Below are positions 1 through 7,544 of a stretch of DNA of 64,000 nucleotides, one piece after another. Origin of the DNA: Paenibacillus protaetiae (lineage in GTDB: Bacteria > Bacillota > Bacilli > Paenibacillales > Paenibacillaceae); contig NZ_CP035492.1 in assembly GCF_004135365.1 (NCBI RefSeq), positions 1,116,001 to 1,180,000 on the forward strand. Reading direction: 5' to 3'. Position 1 is the stretch's first letter; each line of letters begins with the position of its first letter. A model generated the notes under the pieces. It did not search any database, was not told the origin of the DNA, and was given only the letters and a program-made list of their open reading frames with translations. The translations under genes and the position numbers were made by a program.

Positions 1-56
1 TCATTACGGGAGCTTATATACCGGTTAACGGCGGAAACGTCATGCCGGCTATTTAA
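1..56 (+). CDS. C-terminal end of a short-chain dehydrogenase/reductase (5' partial)
   Basis: The window opens inside a reading frame (first full codon at 3) that gives ITGAYIPVNGGNVMPAI and then a TAA stop at 54-56. The T-G-x-Y-I-P-V-N-G-G pattern is the usual C-terminal signature of FabG-like SDR reductases, where it follows the last beta strand near the cofactor pocket. Only 17 residues are visible, so substrate and exact family cannot be given. It points the same way as cwlJ and the acyl-chain operon downstream, but 167 bases separate it from cwlJ. Confidence 0.6.
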   Translation, partial: ITGAYIPVNGGNVMPAI

Positions 57-223
57 TTCGAACTTGCGAATTAAAGCAACCCGTTCATCTTGATGCGGGG
101 GTTGCTGCAGCTGTGCTCTTGTTGCTGCTGGCTACACGGAGCAGTAAACGGCAATGATGGCCAAAGTCACACATCCGCTTCACCTACAATATGATGAGTC
201 TAGAAATCAAAAGAGGTGAGCCA

Positions 224-667
224 ATGGCAGTCGTAAAAGCCAGGAAACAGGATGTCGATATGTTGGCAAGGTTGCTCCGTGCTGAAGCCGAAACCGAAGG
301 CGAAATGGGCATGCTTCTAGTTGGAAATGTTGGCATTAACCGGATAAGAGGCAACTGCTCCGATTTTAAAGGAATCCGGACGATTCCCCAAATGATTAAC
401 CAGCCGCATGCGTTCGAAGCGCTGCAGCATAGTTTATACTATCAAGGCGCAAGGGACAGGGAGCGCCGGCTGGCGCAGCGGGCTGTCAATGGGGAGCGGA
501 ATTGGCCGGCCAAATTTTCCTTATGGTATTTCCGTCCGGGCTCGTTCGAAAATCCCGGACCATGTCCGCCAACCTGGTATAATCAGCCGTTCGCAGGACG
601 CTGGAAGAAGCACTGTTTTTATGAACCAACCGGAGAAGAATGTGAAAATGTATATAATACGTTTTAA
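224..667 (+). CDS. cwlJ: Spore cortex-lytic enzyme CwlJ (cell wall hydrolase)
   Basis: CwlJ degrades the muramic-lactam peptidoglycan of the spore cortex during germination and is held in the coat layers. The 147-residue product matches the short CwlJ type (about 142 residues, Hydrolase_2 domain only) and not SleB, because it has no signal peptide or peptidoglycan-binding domain. Recognisable blocks are the N-terminal LLRAEAE with the conserved glutamates, GNVGINR, NGERNWPAKFSLWYFRP and the terminal CENVYNTF. I chose ATG 224 over the upstream ATG 191 because it follows AGAGGTGAG at 212-220 and matches the known CwlJ N-terminus. CCTACAAT at 183-190 is one mismatch from a sigma-E -10 (CATACAAT), which would suit a mother-cell gene, but I see no good -35. 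GerQ, its usual partner, is not visible here. Confidence 0.95.
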   Translation: MAVVKARKQDVDMLARLLRAEAETEGEMGMLLVGNVGINRIRGNCSDFKGIRTIPQMINQPHAFEALQHSLYYQGARDRERRLAQRAVNGERNWPAKFSLWYFRPGSFENPGPCPPTWYNQPFAGRWKKHCFYEPTGEECENVYNTF

Positions 668-680
668 TAGCGATACAACG

Positions 681-705
681 AAAGCCGCCTATGAGGCGGC
701 TTTTG
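681..705 (+). terminator. Rho-independent terminator of cwlJ
   Basis: AAAGCCGCCT, loop ATG, AGGCGGCTTTT forms a short GC-rich hairpin followed by a T-rich tail 14 bases after the cwlJ stop codon. Confidence 0.85.
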
Positions 706-911
706 TTATTCCATGCAGGTGTATGAGCGCTAGACCAAACCACCTCTTTGAAGCTGACGGAGAGGTCATTGATTATTTGTTAACCTTTTATTATAAAAAT
801 AGGTTTACAATTAAAAAGCGCCGAATTATAATTCAAAACATTAGCTATGAACGTGATATACAACATTCATTGCTTGATTTCTACATAGGTCAACGTGCGC
901 CGGTGCAAGGG

Positions 912-919
912 CATATAAT
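912..919 (+). promoter_or_regulatory. Possible -10 element for the acyl-chain operon
   Basis: CATATAAT lies 22 bases before the ligase ATG. It contains TATAAT (sigma-A) and is one mismatch from the sigma-E -10 CATACAAT. No convincing -35 of either class sits at the right distance, so the sigma factor cannot be decided. The stretch 706-911 otherwise shows nothing I can name. Confidence 0.3.
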
Positions 920-941
920 CTAAACGAAGGTGTGACTGAAC

Positions 942-2423
942 ATGAATCTGGCAGTACCCATACTAAACCGTGCTTCGCGGGAACCGGACCGAATCGCTAT
1001 TTCACACGGGCAGAGGCAGCTTACCTATTCCCAGCTCATAGAACGGGCCCAAAAAATCGCTTATGGACTCCGGAAATCCGCCTCAACTCGTGATAAGATC
1101 GTAATCCTATCCGGCAACCGAATAGAGTTTGCTGAAGTTTTTATAGGCGCTGTATATGCCGGTTATGTGCCTGTTCTATTAGATCCTGCGTGGAATCCGC
1201 TCCAAGTAAACCAAATAATCCGGCAATGTCAGCCGAAAGCCATTTTTTGCGAGCAGCGCTTTACCGGGATGATAGCCGGGGAACACAGCCATATCGAACG
1301 TTTCGTTTTCCCTAATGAACAGCCCGGGAACTATGAGCAGTGGCTGACTGCATGCAAGCCCGATGCTGTTACGGAACGAGCCAGCGAAACTTTATTTATT
1401 GGTTTTACATCAGGGACGACAGGCGTTCCGAAAGGATATATGCGATCTCATGACTCCTGGATTCAAAGCTTTGAAGTAACCAACGCGGCTTTCCAGCTCG
1501 ATATAATGGAGCATGTATCGGCACCCGGCCCTTTTGTGCATTCCCTCTCGTTATTTGCGCTGGTGCAATCCTTGTACAGCGGTGCAACTTTTCATATTTT
1601 GCAAAAATTTGATGCCGCTCAAGTACTCGCGTTGTGCTCAGCGGTTCCGAATATGATTATGTTCGTCGTCCCCTCTATGATTGATTCGCTGCTGCAATCG
1701 GCTGTTCCCGGAACAACATCCATTCGCGCGTTAATTAGTTCAGGCGGGACATGGTCCAAGCAGTCGAAGCGACGATGCCGACAAGTATTTGCCGGTGCTA
1801 AGCTGTATGAATATTACGGCTCGTCCGAAGCGAGTTATATTAGTTACATGGATGTTACTGGGGAAGAGAAGGCCGGTTCCTTGGGAAGACCTTTCGATGG
1901 AGTGGAAATATCGATTCGGGACGAGCAGTTTCAGGAGGTGCCTGCGGGCACGACCGGTCAGTTGTACGTTCGCAGCGCTATGATTTTCGATGGCTACTAT
2001 CAGCTGCCCGATGAGACAAAAAACGTTTTTCAGGATGGCTGGCTTCGGACAGGCGACTACATGTATACCGATGGCGATCACTACCTTTATTTGGCCGGCC
2101 GTTCACAAAATATGATCAAAACAGGCGGCCTGAAGGTGTTCCCGGAAGAAGTGGAAGCGGTATTGCGGCGTATGCCAAATGTTCGGGAGGCCATGGTTTG
2201 CGGCACGCCTCACGATCATTGGGGAGAACAGGTAACGGCCATTATTCAATGGCGCGATGGACAGCCGTCCGCTTTAGAAGAAGTGAAGCGATTTTGCGCT
2301 AACCGTCTGCCCGGCTATAAGACGCCCAAAGAACTTATCACCGTGGATGAATTCATCTATACGAATAGCGGTAAAGTGGCGCGCCGCATCATGATAGATC
2401 ATATGAAAAGAGTGATATTATGA
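942..2423 (+). CDS. Acyl-CoA synthetase/ligase, class I adenylate-forming
   Basis: The 493-residue protein should activate a carboxylic acid as acyl-AMP and transfer it to CoA, supplying the primer or substrate for the enzymes downstream. The family motifs are intact: P-loop TSGTTGVPKG at about 156-165, YYGSSE at 291-296, TGD at 370-372, hinge region GRSQNMIKTGG at 387-396, and the C-terminal catalytic lysine in NSGK (K478). Translation starts at ATG 942 behind GAAGGTG. It overlaps the thiolase gene by four bases (ATGA), which implies coupling. Ligase followed by thiolase recalls the B. subtilis yhfT-yhfS pair. Chain-length preference cannot be read from the sequence. Confidence 0.88.
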   Translation: MNLAVPILNRASREPDRIAISHGQRQLTYSQLIERAQKIAYGLRKSASTRDKIVILSGNRIEFAEVFIGAVYAGYVPVLLDPAWNPLQVNQIIRQCQPKAIFCEQRFTGMIAGEHSHIERFVFPNEQPGNYEQWLTACKPDAVTERASETLFIGFTSGTTGVPKGYMRSHDSWIQSFEVTNAAFQLDIMEHVSAPGPFVHSLSLFALVQSLYSGATFHILQKFDAAQVLALCSAVPNMIMFVVPSMIDSLLQSAVPGTTSIRALISSGGTWSKQSKRRCRQVFAGAKLYEYYGSSEASYISYMDVTGEEKAGSLGRPFDGVEISIRDEQFQEVPAGTTGQLYVRSAMIFDGYYQLPDETKNVFQDGWLRTGDYMYTDGDHYLYLAGRSQNMIKTGGLKVFPEEVEAVLRRMPNVREAMVCGTPHDHWGEQVTAIIQWRDGQPSALEEVKRFCANRLPGYKTPKELITVDEFIYTNSGKVARRIMIDHMKRVIL

Positions 2424-3571
2424 CAGATGCGGTTATTGTCATGGCTGTACGAACACCGGTAGGCAAAATCGGGGGAGCGTTAAGCCGGTTTGAGCCGGAG
2501 GCGCTTCTCACTCCGCTTATTCGTCATATGATATCGGAAACGAACTTGCCTGGCGGCATGATTGATGATGTCATCATCGGAAATGTAGTAGGACCGGGAG
2601 GAAACCTTGCACGTGTTGCAGCTCTTGAAGCCGGGCTCCCCGTAACCGTACCTGGTGTAACGGTTGACCGACAGTGCGCTTCAGGTCTTGAAGCCATTAA
2701 CATGGCTGCCCGGCTTATCCAAAGCGGAGCCGGTGAAATATACTTGGCAGGCGGAGCCGAGAGCACAAGCCGTGCACCTTGGAAAATGTATAAGCCGCAG
2801 ACGCTGGCGGGAACCCCTCAAATATATACGCGTGCCCGCTTTACACCAAGCGCCTATGGCGATCCGGATATGGGGGCGGCAGCGGAAAATGTAGCCCGGG
2901 CTTTTGCGATCTCAAGGGAAGCACAGGATCTGTATGCTTTAGACAGCCATCAGAAAGCGGTTCGTTCGCGGGAAACAGGGCGGTTCCGGCGGGAAATTGT
3001 ACCGCTTCAAGCGGATGGAATTCAGATCACCGAAGATGAATGCCCAAGAGCAGATACAAGCTTGGAAAAACTGCAAAAGCTGCAGCCTGTGTTTCTTGAG
3101 CACGGCACCGTAACAGCCGGCAATGCTTGTCCCGTCAACGATGGAGCTGCGCTTGTCCTCATCATGTCGCGCGAGAAATGCAAGGAGCTGCATTTGACAC
3201 CTGTATTGCGGTTTGTAGATGCGCAAGCAGCAGGAGTAAATCCGCATTATTTAGGAATAGGTCCTGTTCCCGCTATTCGCCGCCTGCTAAATCGTTACCA
3301 GCTGACAGTGGACGACCTGGACATCGTGGAATTTAATGAAGCGTTCGCTTCGCAGGTGCTGGCCTCTTTGCAGCAGCTTCAGCTTTCAACCGATAAGGTT
3401 AATATCGGCGGGGGAGCCATCGCATTAGGCCACCCCTATGGTGCATCCGGCGCGATCTTAATTACGCGCTTATATTCGGAAATGCTGCGGAAACCCTTTA
3501 AACGCGGCATCGCTGCACTAGGTATCGGCGGGGGAATGGGGCTTGCAACCTTGGTGGAGGCAGTCCGATGA
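2420..3571 (+). CDS. Thiolase-family enzyme lacking the CxG cysteine
   Basis: This is a 383-residue thiolase-fold protein of the acetyl-CoA C-acetyltransferase type, which normally condenses or cleaves acyl-CoA thioesters. The acyl-accepting cysteine is present (DRQCASG, C86), as are NEAF (306-309) and the GHP histidine (H338). The C-terminal CxG motif, whose cysteine acts as the general acid/base in classical thiolases, reads A-L-G-I-G-G-G, so the expected Cys is Gly368. Condensing activity is therefore uncertain; the protein may work with altered chemistry, a partner or a dedicated substrate. It overlaps the ligase by four bases and the next gene by four bases. The cluster position resembles B. 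subtilis yhfS. Confidence 0.85.
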   Translation: MTDAVIVMAVRTPVGKIGGALSRFEPEALLTPLIRHMISETNLPGGMIDDVIIGNVVGPGGNLARVAALEAGLPVTVPGVTVDRQCASGLEAINMAARLIQSGAGEIYLAGGAESTSRAPWKMYKPQTLAGTPQIYTRARFTPSAYGDPDMGAAAENVARAFAISREAQDLYALDSHQKAVRSRETGRFRREIVPLQADGIQITEDECPRADTSLEKLQKLQPVFLEHGTVTAGNACPVNDGAALVLIMSREKCKELHLTPVLRFVDAQAAGVNPHYLGIGPVPAIRRLLNRYQLTVDDLDIVEFNEAFASQVLASLQQLQLSTDKVNIGGGAIALGHPYGASGAILITRLYSEMLRKPFKRGIAALGIGGGMGLATLVEAVR

Positions 3572-3948
3572 ACAAGATTACGTTCCCGTATCATCTCACC
3601 GCAGCATCTATTATTGCGTATGCACACAGCATCGAAGCTCCCTTACAGCGGATAGGAGAAGCATTGATCGCACCATCAACGATGCCGGTTGCTTTTTGGA
3701 AAATCGCGGATGCCCCTTGGCTTGATAAAGGAAAAACATTCCTTCACGGCAGCCAGTCATTTACATACAAGGCTCCCCTAAAAGCGGGCGCTCATCTTGT
3801 TTGCGAGTTAGAGCTGACCAAAACTGAAAAAAAGACCGGCAGAAGCAGAAATTTGATCCTGTATACCCATGTGCTTACATGCACTTGCGGTGGCGAACGG
3901 ATCGTAACAGCAGAAACGGTATTAATAGACGCAGGTGATCCATTATGA
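3568..3948 (+). CDS. FAS1-type (MaoC N-terminal-like) dehydratase subunit
   Basis: The 126-residue protein looks like the non-catalytic half of a hot-dog-fold (R)-hydroxyacyl dehydratase (MaoC_dehydrat_N/FAS1_DH type, compare mycobacterial HadA or HadC). I see no catalytic Asp-His pair; such subunits usually form the acyl-chain tunnel and pair with a MaoC subunit. The GSQSFTYKAPLKAGAHLV segment matches the central strands of the fold. ATG 3568 overlaps the thiolase stop, and the gene overlaps the catalytic MaoC gene by four bases, which suits a 1:1 complex. The family call rests on pattern and context and is less certain than for its neighbours. Confidence 0.7.
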   Translation: MNKITFPYHLTAASIIAYAHSIEAPLQRIGEALIAPSTMPVAFWKIADAPWLDKGKTFLHGSQSFTYKAPLKAGAHLVCELELTKTEKKTGRSRNLILYTHVLTCTCGGERIVTAETVLIDAGDPL

Positions 3949-4295
3949 AAAAAAAGATAACGGTAGAAGCGATCCGGCACTATGCCGATGCTTCCAAAGA
4001 TCCGGCCGCAATTCATATTGATCCTGATGCCGCAAGGAAAGCCGGGTTCGAGCGTCCCATTGCACAGGGCATGTATATTATGGGGTTGGCCCATTCCATG
4101 TATTTGAGCAGCAATCCGGCACAGTGGATCAAATCCGCTCGAATGACTTTTCTAAGTCCGCTTTTGTCGGAAACAGCCGTACACTTTAAATTTGAATCTA
4201 TGGGCGTAGATATCGAAGTTACGGTCACGGGTGAAAACGGTGAAGTTGCAGCGAGAGGATGTTTCTCGGTGGAAGGAGGTCCGGACAGTGAATAA
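3945..4295 (+). CDS. MaoC-like (R)-specific enoyl hydratase/3-hydroxyacyl dehydratase, catalytic subunit
   Basis: This 116-residue single hot-dog protein carries the hydratase-2 signature as SKDPAAIHID near its N-terminus. Asp19 and His24 keep the five-residue spacing of the catalytic dyad, although the usual glycine before the aspartate is lysine. PIAQGMYIMG follows in the position of the conserved H-G-M helix, but with Gln in place of His. With the preceding subunit it probably makes a HadAB-like heterodimer that interconverts 3-hydroxyacyl and trans-2-enoyl thioesters. It overlaps both neighbours (four bases upstream, eight downstream). Confidence 0.8.
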   Translation: MKKKITVEAIRHYADASKDPAAIHIDPDAARKAGFERPIAQGMYIMGLAHSMYLSSNPAQWIKSARMTFLSPLLSETAVHFKFESMGVDIEVTVTGENGEVAARGCFSVEGGPDSE

Positions 4296-5118
4296 GACCG
4301 TCGTCATTACCGGCGCCAGCAGAGGTATTGGACGCAGCGTCGCTCTGCAGCTTGCAGCAAGCGGATATCGGGTCGCTGTTAATGGCACGCAGCAATCCAG
4401 CATTAGCTTTGTCGTGGAGGAGATCCGGCAGCATGGGGGAGAAGCGTCGGGTTATTGTGCAAACGTGGCAGACCCTGCACAGGTTACAGCGATGATGGAT
4501 GCGGTTGTCATGAAATACGGCTCGATTGATGTTCTGATTCATAACGCCGGAATTGTGCAGGATCGCAAATGCATTCATATGTCGGACGAAGAATGGAAAT
4601 CTGTGATGGATGTCCATTTGAACGGCGCTTTTTATTGCATTCGGCGGGCGCTGCCTTATATGCCTGATCAAGGCGGCGACATTCTGTTGTTAACTTCAAC
4701 AGCCGGGTTGAATGGCTCTGTTGGACAGGTGAACTACAGCGCCGCCAAAGCCGGAATGCTGGGGATGGTGTGGACGCTGGCGGAGGAGCTCCGGCATCGC
4801 CATATCCGGATCAATGCCATTGCCCCTGCTGCTTTGACGGATATGACCCGCCCTGTCATCGAGCATTTGAAGGAAAAATATGCCCGCCGCCATGAACCGT
4901 TTCCAGCCTATTGGGAGATTGGCCATTCGGATGATGTTGCACATTTTATTCATATTTTGCTGGAGCAGGCCGATGAAGATTTGACAGGCGAAATATTCGG
5001 GATAAATGGCTCCATGGCGACGCAGTGGCAGAAACCATCAAGAGCCTGGTCGATGAACGATCCGGCGGCTTTTTTCAAGAATCGGAAAGAAAGGCAAGCC
5101 GAACTTCATATCCCGTGA
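4288..5118 (+). CDS. SDR-family 3-ketoacyl reductase (FabG-like)
   Basis: I start this gene at GTG 4288, seven bases after a perfect GGAAGGAGGT at 4271-4280, giving 276 residues; an ATG at 4231 in the same frame has no such site. The protein has the Rossmann motif TGASRGIG (8-15), NAG (86-88) and the catalytic set Ser137, Tyr150 and Lys154 (YSAAK). The C-terminus is longer than in FabG and includes a region ending in NGSMATQW before a basic tail. It should reduce a 3-ketoacyl thioester with NADPH. It overlaps the MaoC gene, so it belongs to the same transcript. Confidence 0.85.
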   Translation: MNKTVVITGASRGIGRSVALQLAASGYRVAVNGTQQSSISFVVEEIRQHGGEASGYCANVADPAQVTAMMDAVVMKYGSIDVLIHNAGIVQDRKCIHMSDEEWKSVMDVHLNGAFYCIRRALPYMPDQGGDILLLTSTAGLNGSVGQVNYSAAKAGMLGMVWTLAEELRHRHIRINAIAPAALTDMTRPVIEHLKEKYARRHEPFPAYWEIGHSDDVAHFIHILLEQADEDLTGEIFGINGSMATQWQKPSRAWSMNDPAAFFKNRKERQAELHIP

Positions 5119-5185
5119 CTTTGCTGCAGTCCATCATGGGCCGAGCTTAGCCTGACCATCTGACCATCTATGGAGGAAGAAGGAT

Positions 5186-6151
5186 ATGAATTGGAGCACA
5201 AGATTAACTGAATTACTGCATATCCAATATCCCATTATCCAAGGCGGACTTGCCTACTTGGGGTATGCAGAGCTTGCAGCAGCCGTGTCCCTTGCCGGCG
5301 GCCTGGGTCAGGTTACAGCGATGAGCCTTCCACATGCAGAACTGCTGCGGGAGGAAATTGCTCGCACCCGCGCCTTGACGGACAAACCGTTCGGAGTGAA
5401 TTTGGCTTTGGGCATGCATCATCATGACGTCAAAGACCGGCTGAATATAATCCTGGAGGAGCAAGTGCCGGTAGTGTCCATTACAGGCGGGGATCCGACG
5501 GAAGTGCTGAACAGGCTGGGGCCAACTAATGTAAAAACGTTAGTGCTCGTCTCCTCGCGCAGGCAAGCACAGAAAGCTGAACAGCTAGGCGCGTCAGCTG
5601 TTATTGCAGTTGGCCATGAAGGAGGCGGACACCTGGGACGTGCCGGTGTAGGAACGATGGTATTGGTCCCCAGCATAGTCGATGCGGTACAAATCCCCGT
5701 GATTGCCGCAGGCGGAATCGGAGATGGACGCGGATGGATGGCTGCCCATGCGCTTGGTGCAGAAGGGATTCTGATGGGAACCCGTTTTATCGCGACGCAG
5801 GAATGTGTCCATGCGTCTGACAGCTATAAACAGGCTTTGGTTAGAAGTTCAGAGTCAGACACAACTATTATAAAAGCATCCATCGGTTTTCCGGCAAGGG
5901 TGCTGCGAAATGGTTATGCGGACCATATATTAGCCGTGGAACGCGCTGCTCCGGATTATGAAGCGCTTAAGCACCTGATTAGCGGCGAGGCGAATAAACG
6001 CTGGGTTCATGACGGAATAGAAGAAGAAGGCTTTGGCTGGGCGGGGCAGGCGACTGGCTTTATTCAAGATATTCCCACGGTGTCCGAGCTGATGCATAGG
6101 ATGGTTAAAGAGGCGGAGCGAATCAAAAACCTTTGGAGAGGATTCGAGTGA
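5186..6151 (+). CDS. FMN-dependent nitronate monooxygenase/FabK-like enoyl reductase
   Basis: The 321-residue TIM-barrel flavoprotein has PIIQGG near residue 15, GHEGGGHLGR at 143-152 and the phosphate-binding AAGGIGDGRG followed by GAEGILMGTRF. These are shared by FabK enoyl-ACP reductases and nitronate monooxygenases, and sequence alone does not separate them. In this operon, after ligase, thiolase, dehydratase pair and ketoreductase, an enoyl-thioester reductase is the missing step, so the FabK-like role is favoured. ATG 5186 follows GGAGGAAGAAGG. A 67-base gap separates it from the reductase, with no terminator seen. Confidence 0.82.
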   Translation: MNWSTRLTELLHIQYPIIQGGLAYLGYAELAAAVSLAGGLGQVTAMSLPHAELLREEIARTRALTDKPFGVNLALGMHHHDVKDRLNIILEEQVPVVSITGGDPTEVLNRLGPTNVKTLVLVSSRRQAQKAEQLGASAVIAVGHEGGGHLGRAGVGTMVLVPSIVDAVQIPVIAAGGIGDGRGWMAAHALGAEGILMGTRFIATQECVHASDSYKQALVRSSESDTTIIKASIGFPARVLRNGYADHILAVERAAPDYEALKHLISGEANKRWVHDGIEEEGFGWAGQATGFIQDIPTVSELMHRMVKEAERIKNLWRGFE

Positions 6152-6221
6152 ATGGAACAGATGGATATATTGAACTATTGTAAGCCCTTCGTTTTATATG
6201 TCCAACTTTAACTAAGCTTGT

Positions 6222-6249
6222 TTGCGGCCTATTCTTGCAATGGTATAAT
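6222..6249 (+). promoter_or_regulatory. Sigma-A promoter with extended -10
   Basis: TTGCGG at 6222-6227 and TGGTATAAT at 6241-6249 (extended -10, perfect TATAAT at 6244-6249) are spaced by 16 bases and precede the small gene at 6285. Confidence 0.6.
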
Positions 6250-6284
6250 AACGCCAATCCGGAAATTGGAGGTCGTATTGGACA

Positions 6285-6524
6285 GTGGAAACAACAACCG
6301 AGCAGCAAATTGCCGAATGGATGGTTAACGAGATTAAATTTAGGGGTATTCTGCGCCAAGAAGAAGCGATTGCGCATGTGAAGGAGCATTTTGGCGAGCA
6401 GTATATCTTTGTGAACGAGAACGGAAATGTCTCGCTGGAGAAAGAGGTTAAGAAAGCTTTCCGCAAGCAGCATAAAGGCAAAGTCGCCTGGGACCGCGAC
6501 GGCTTCTTTTGGGCATGGACGTAG
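6285..6524 (+). CDS. Small conserved cytosolic protein, function unknown
   Basis: The 79-residue protein starts at GTG 6285, eleven bases after GGAGGT at 6268-6273, behind a good promoter. It is charged, without membrane segments or cysteines, and has a helical N-terminal half (EQQIAEWMVNEI) and a C-terminus ending in VAWDRDGFFWAWT. It resembles small Bacillales proteins of a DUF class with a winged-helix-like pattern (HVKEHFG... KKAFRK), but I do not recognise it firmly. It is monocistronic, with a terminator downstream. Confidence 0.65.
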   Translation: METTTEQQIAEWMVNEIKFRGILRQEEAIAHVKEHFGEQYIFVNENGNVSLEKEVKKAFRKQHKGKVAWDRDGFFWAWT

Positions 6525-6560
6525 GCGGCTGCCCCCGGTCTATAACGATAGTGCAAACCA

Positions 6561-6611
6561 AAAAAAGAACTGTACCGGCGTCATACGAGATGACGTTGGT
6601 GCAGTTCTTTT
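6561..6611 (+). terminator. Long terminator hairpin
   Basis: AAAGAACTGTACCGGCGTCAT and ATGACGTTGGTGCAGTTCTTT form a long imperfect stem around loop ACGAG, with A- and T-runs on both sides, so it can work in both directions between the small gene and tetR. The arm GAACTG(C/T)ACC recurs in the hairpin at 12137-12224. Confidence 0.75.
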
Positions 6612-6711
6612 ATTAGCGATACCGGACATCACTAAGCTCCTTAATTACGTGTCACATGATGATCAAACGATGCGAAATCGTTAAAAGGGGCAAAGCAGCC
6701 CTTTCGGTTGT

Positions 6712-7292
6712 TTATTTCTTCAGAATCCCCTCGAAAAAAACTTGGCAGGAGATCAGCAGATGGTCGCCAAAGCTCTCCTTCGTCGTCCCCATGACCCAAT
6801 TGAGCATAACGCCAAGGAACATTTGCAAAGCAATATGGGCCATCGTCTCAGCAGGGATCGTTGTCGTAAACTCACCGGACTGCTGGCCTTTTTCGAAGAT
6901 CGGAACCATACAGTCTATAACATAACAGAAACCTTCCTTGCTTTCCTCGATATTTTGCTGATTAGCCAGCATCCCTTGGATAGACAACAGCAGCATGCTG
7001 TGATGCTCGGCCATCGAATCGCCGAGTGTTTTAATTACCGCAAGAAAACGGGGGCATAAGGGCCGGGTTTATCCTTCAAATTGACTAGCTCATCTAACGC
7101 AATAATCTTATCAAGCTTCCCCCGGACTTCTTCTTTCGTTTTGAAATAGTTGAAAAAGGTGCCTTTAGCTACACCTGCAGCTTCTGTAATTTGAGCGACG
7201 GTGGTGGCTTCAAAGCCTTGTTCGGCAAACAAGCACATCGCCGCTTCAAGTATGCGGTTTTTGGTCTCGAGTTTTTTCTCTTCCCGTTTCAC
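6712..7292 (-). pseudogene. TetR-family repressor split by a one-base frameshift
   Basis: The N-terminal part (GTG 7292, eight bases after GGAGGA) holds a typical TetR helix-turn-helix ending in TFFNYFKTKEEV. The frame stops at about 7035. The ligand-binding half continues in another frame (LAVIKTLGDSMAEHHS onward) to a stop at 6712. One extra base around the A4/G5 runs at 7045-7054 would join them into a 193-residue protein. It diverges from the DHA2 exporter gene, which it most likely represses. If the frameshift is real the repressor is lost and the exporter should be derepressed; an assembly error is also possible. Confidence 0.85.
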
Positions 7293-7483
7293 AGCAATCA
7301 TCCTCCGTTATTGCCTACAGTATAGCATAACCGGTCGAAAAATGGGCCTGAACATTTAATGACCGACAGTTCAATTTTATTTAAAAAATGAAGCAAATCA
7401 CGGTCTTATTTTTCATATATATCGCAAGAAAACGCTTTATTATAAACGTTTTATTAAAGTTGACCATCGGTATAAAATTAAGT

Positions 7484-7511
7484 TGACCGCTGGTCATTTT
7501 ATAGCTATAAT
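7484..7511 (+). promoter_or_regulatory. Exporter promoter with overlapping palindromic operator
   Basis: TTGACC (7483-7488), a 17-base spacer and TATAAT (7506-7511) make a near-consensus sigma-A promoter. The perfect palindrome TGACCgctGGTCA at 7484-7496 overlaps the -35. Related TGACC(A/G) half-sites occur at about 7361 and 7461, and GACCGG faces the tetR promoter. This layout fits binding by the divergent TetR protein. Confidence 0.75.
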
Positions 7512-7544
7512 CCAGAAGAACGAAGTCAAGAATGGGGGATTCGA

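Noticed and set aside
408-923. 171-codon open frame overlapping cwlJ
   Set aside because: It overlaps a firmly identified gene in another frame, crosses its terminator and has no ribosome binding site.
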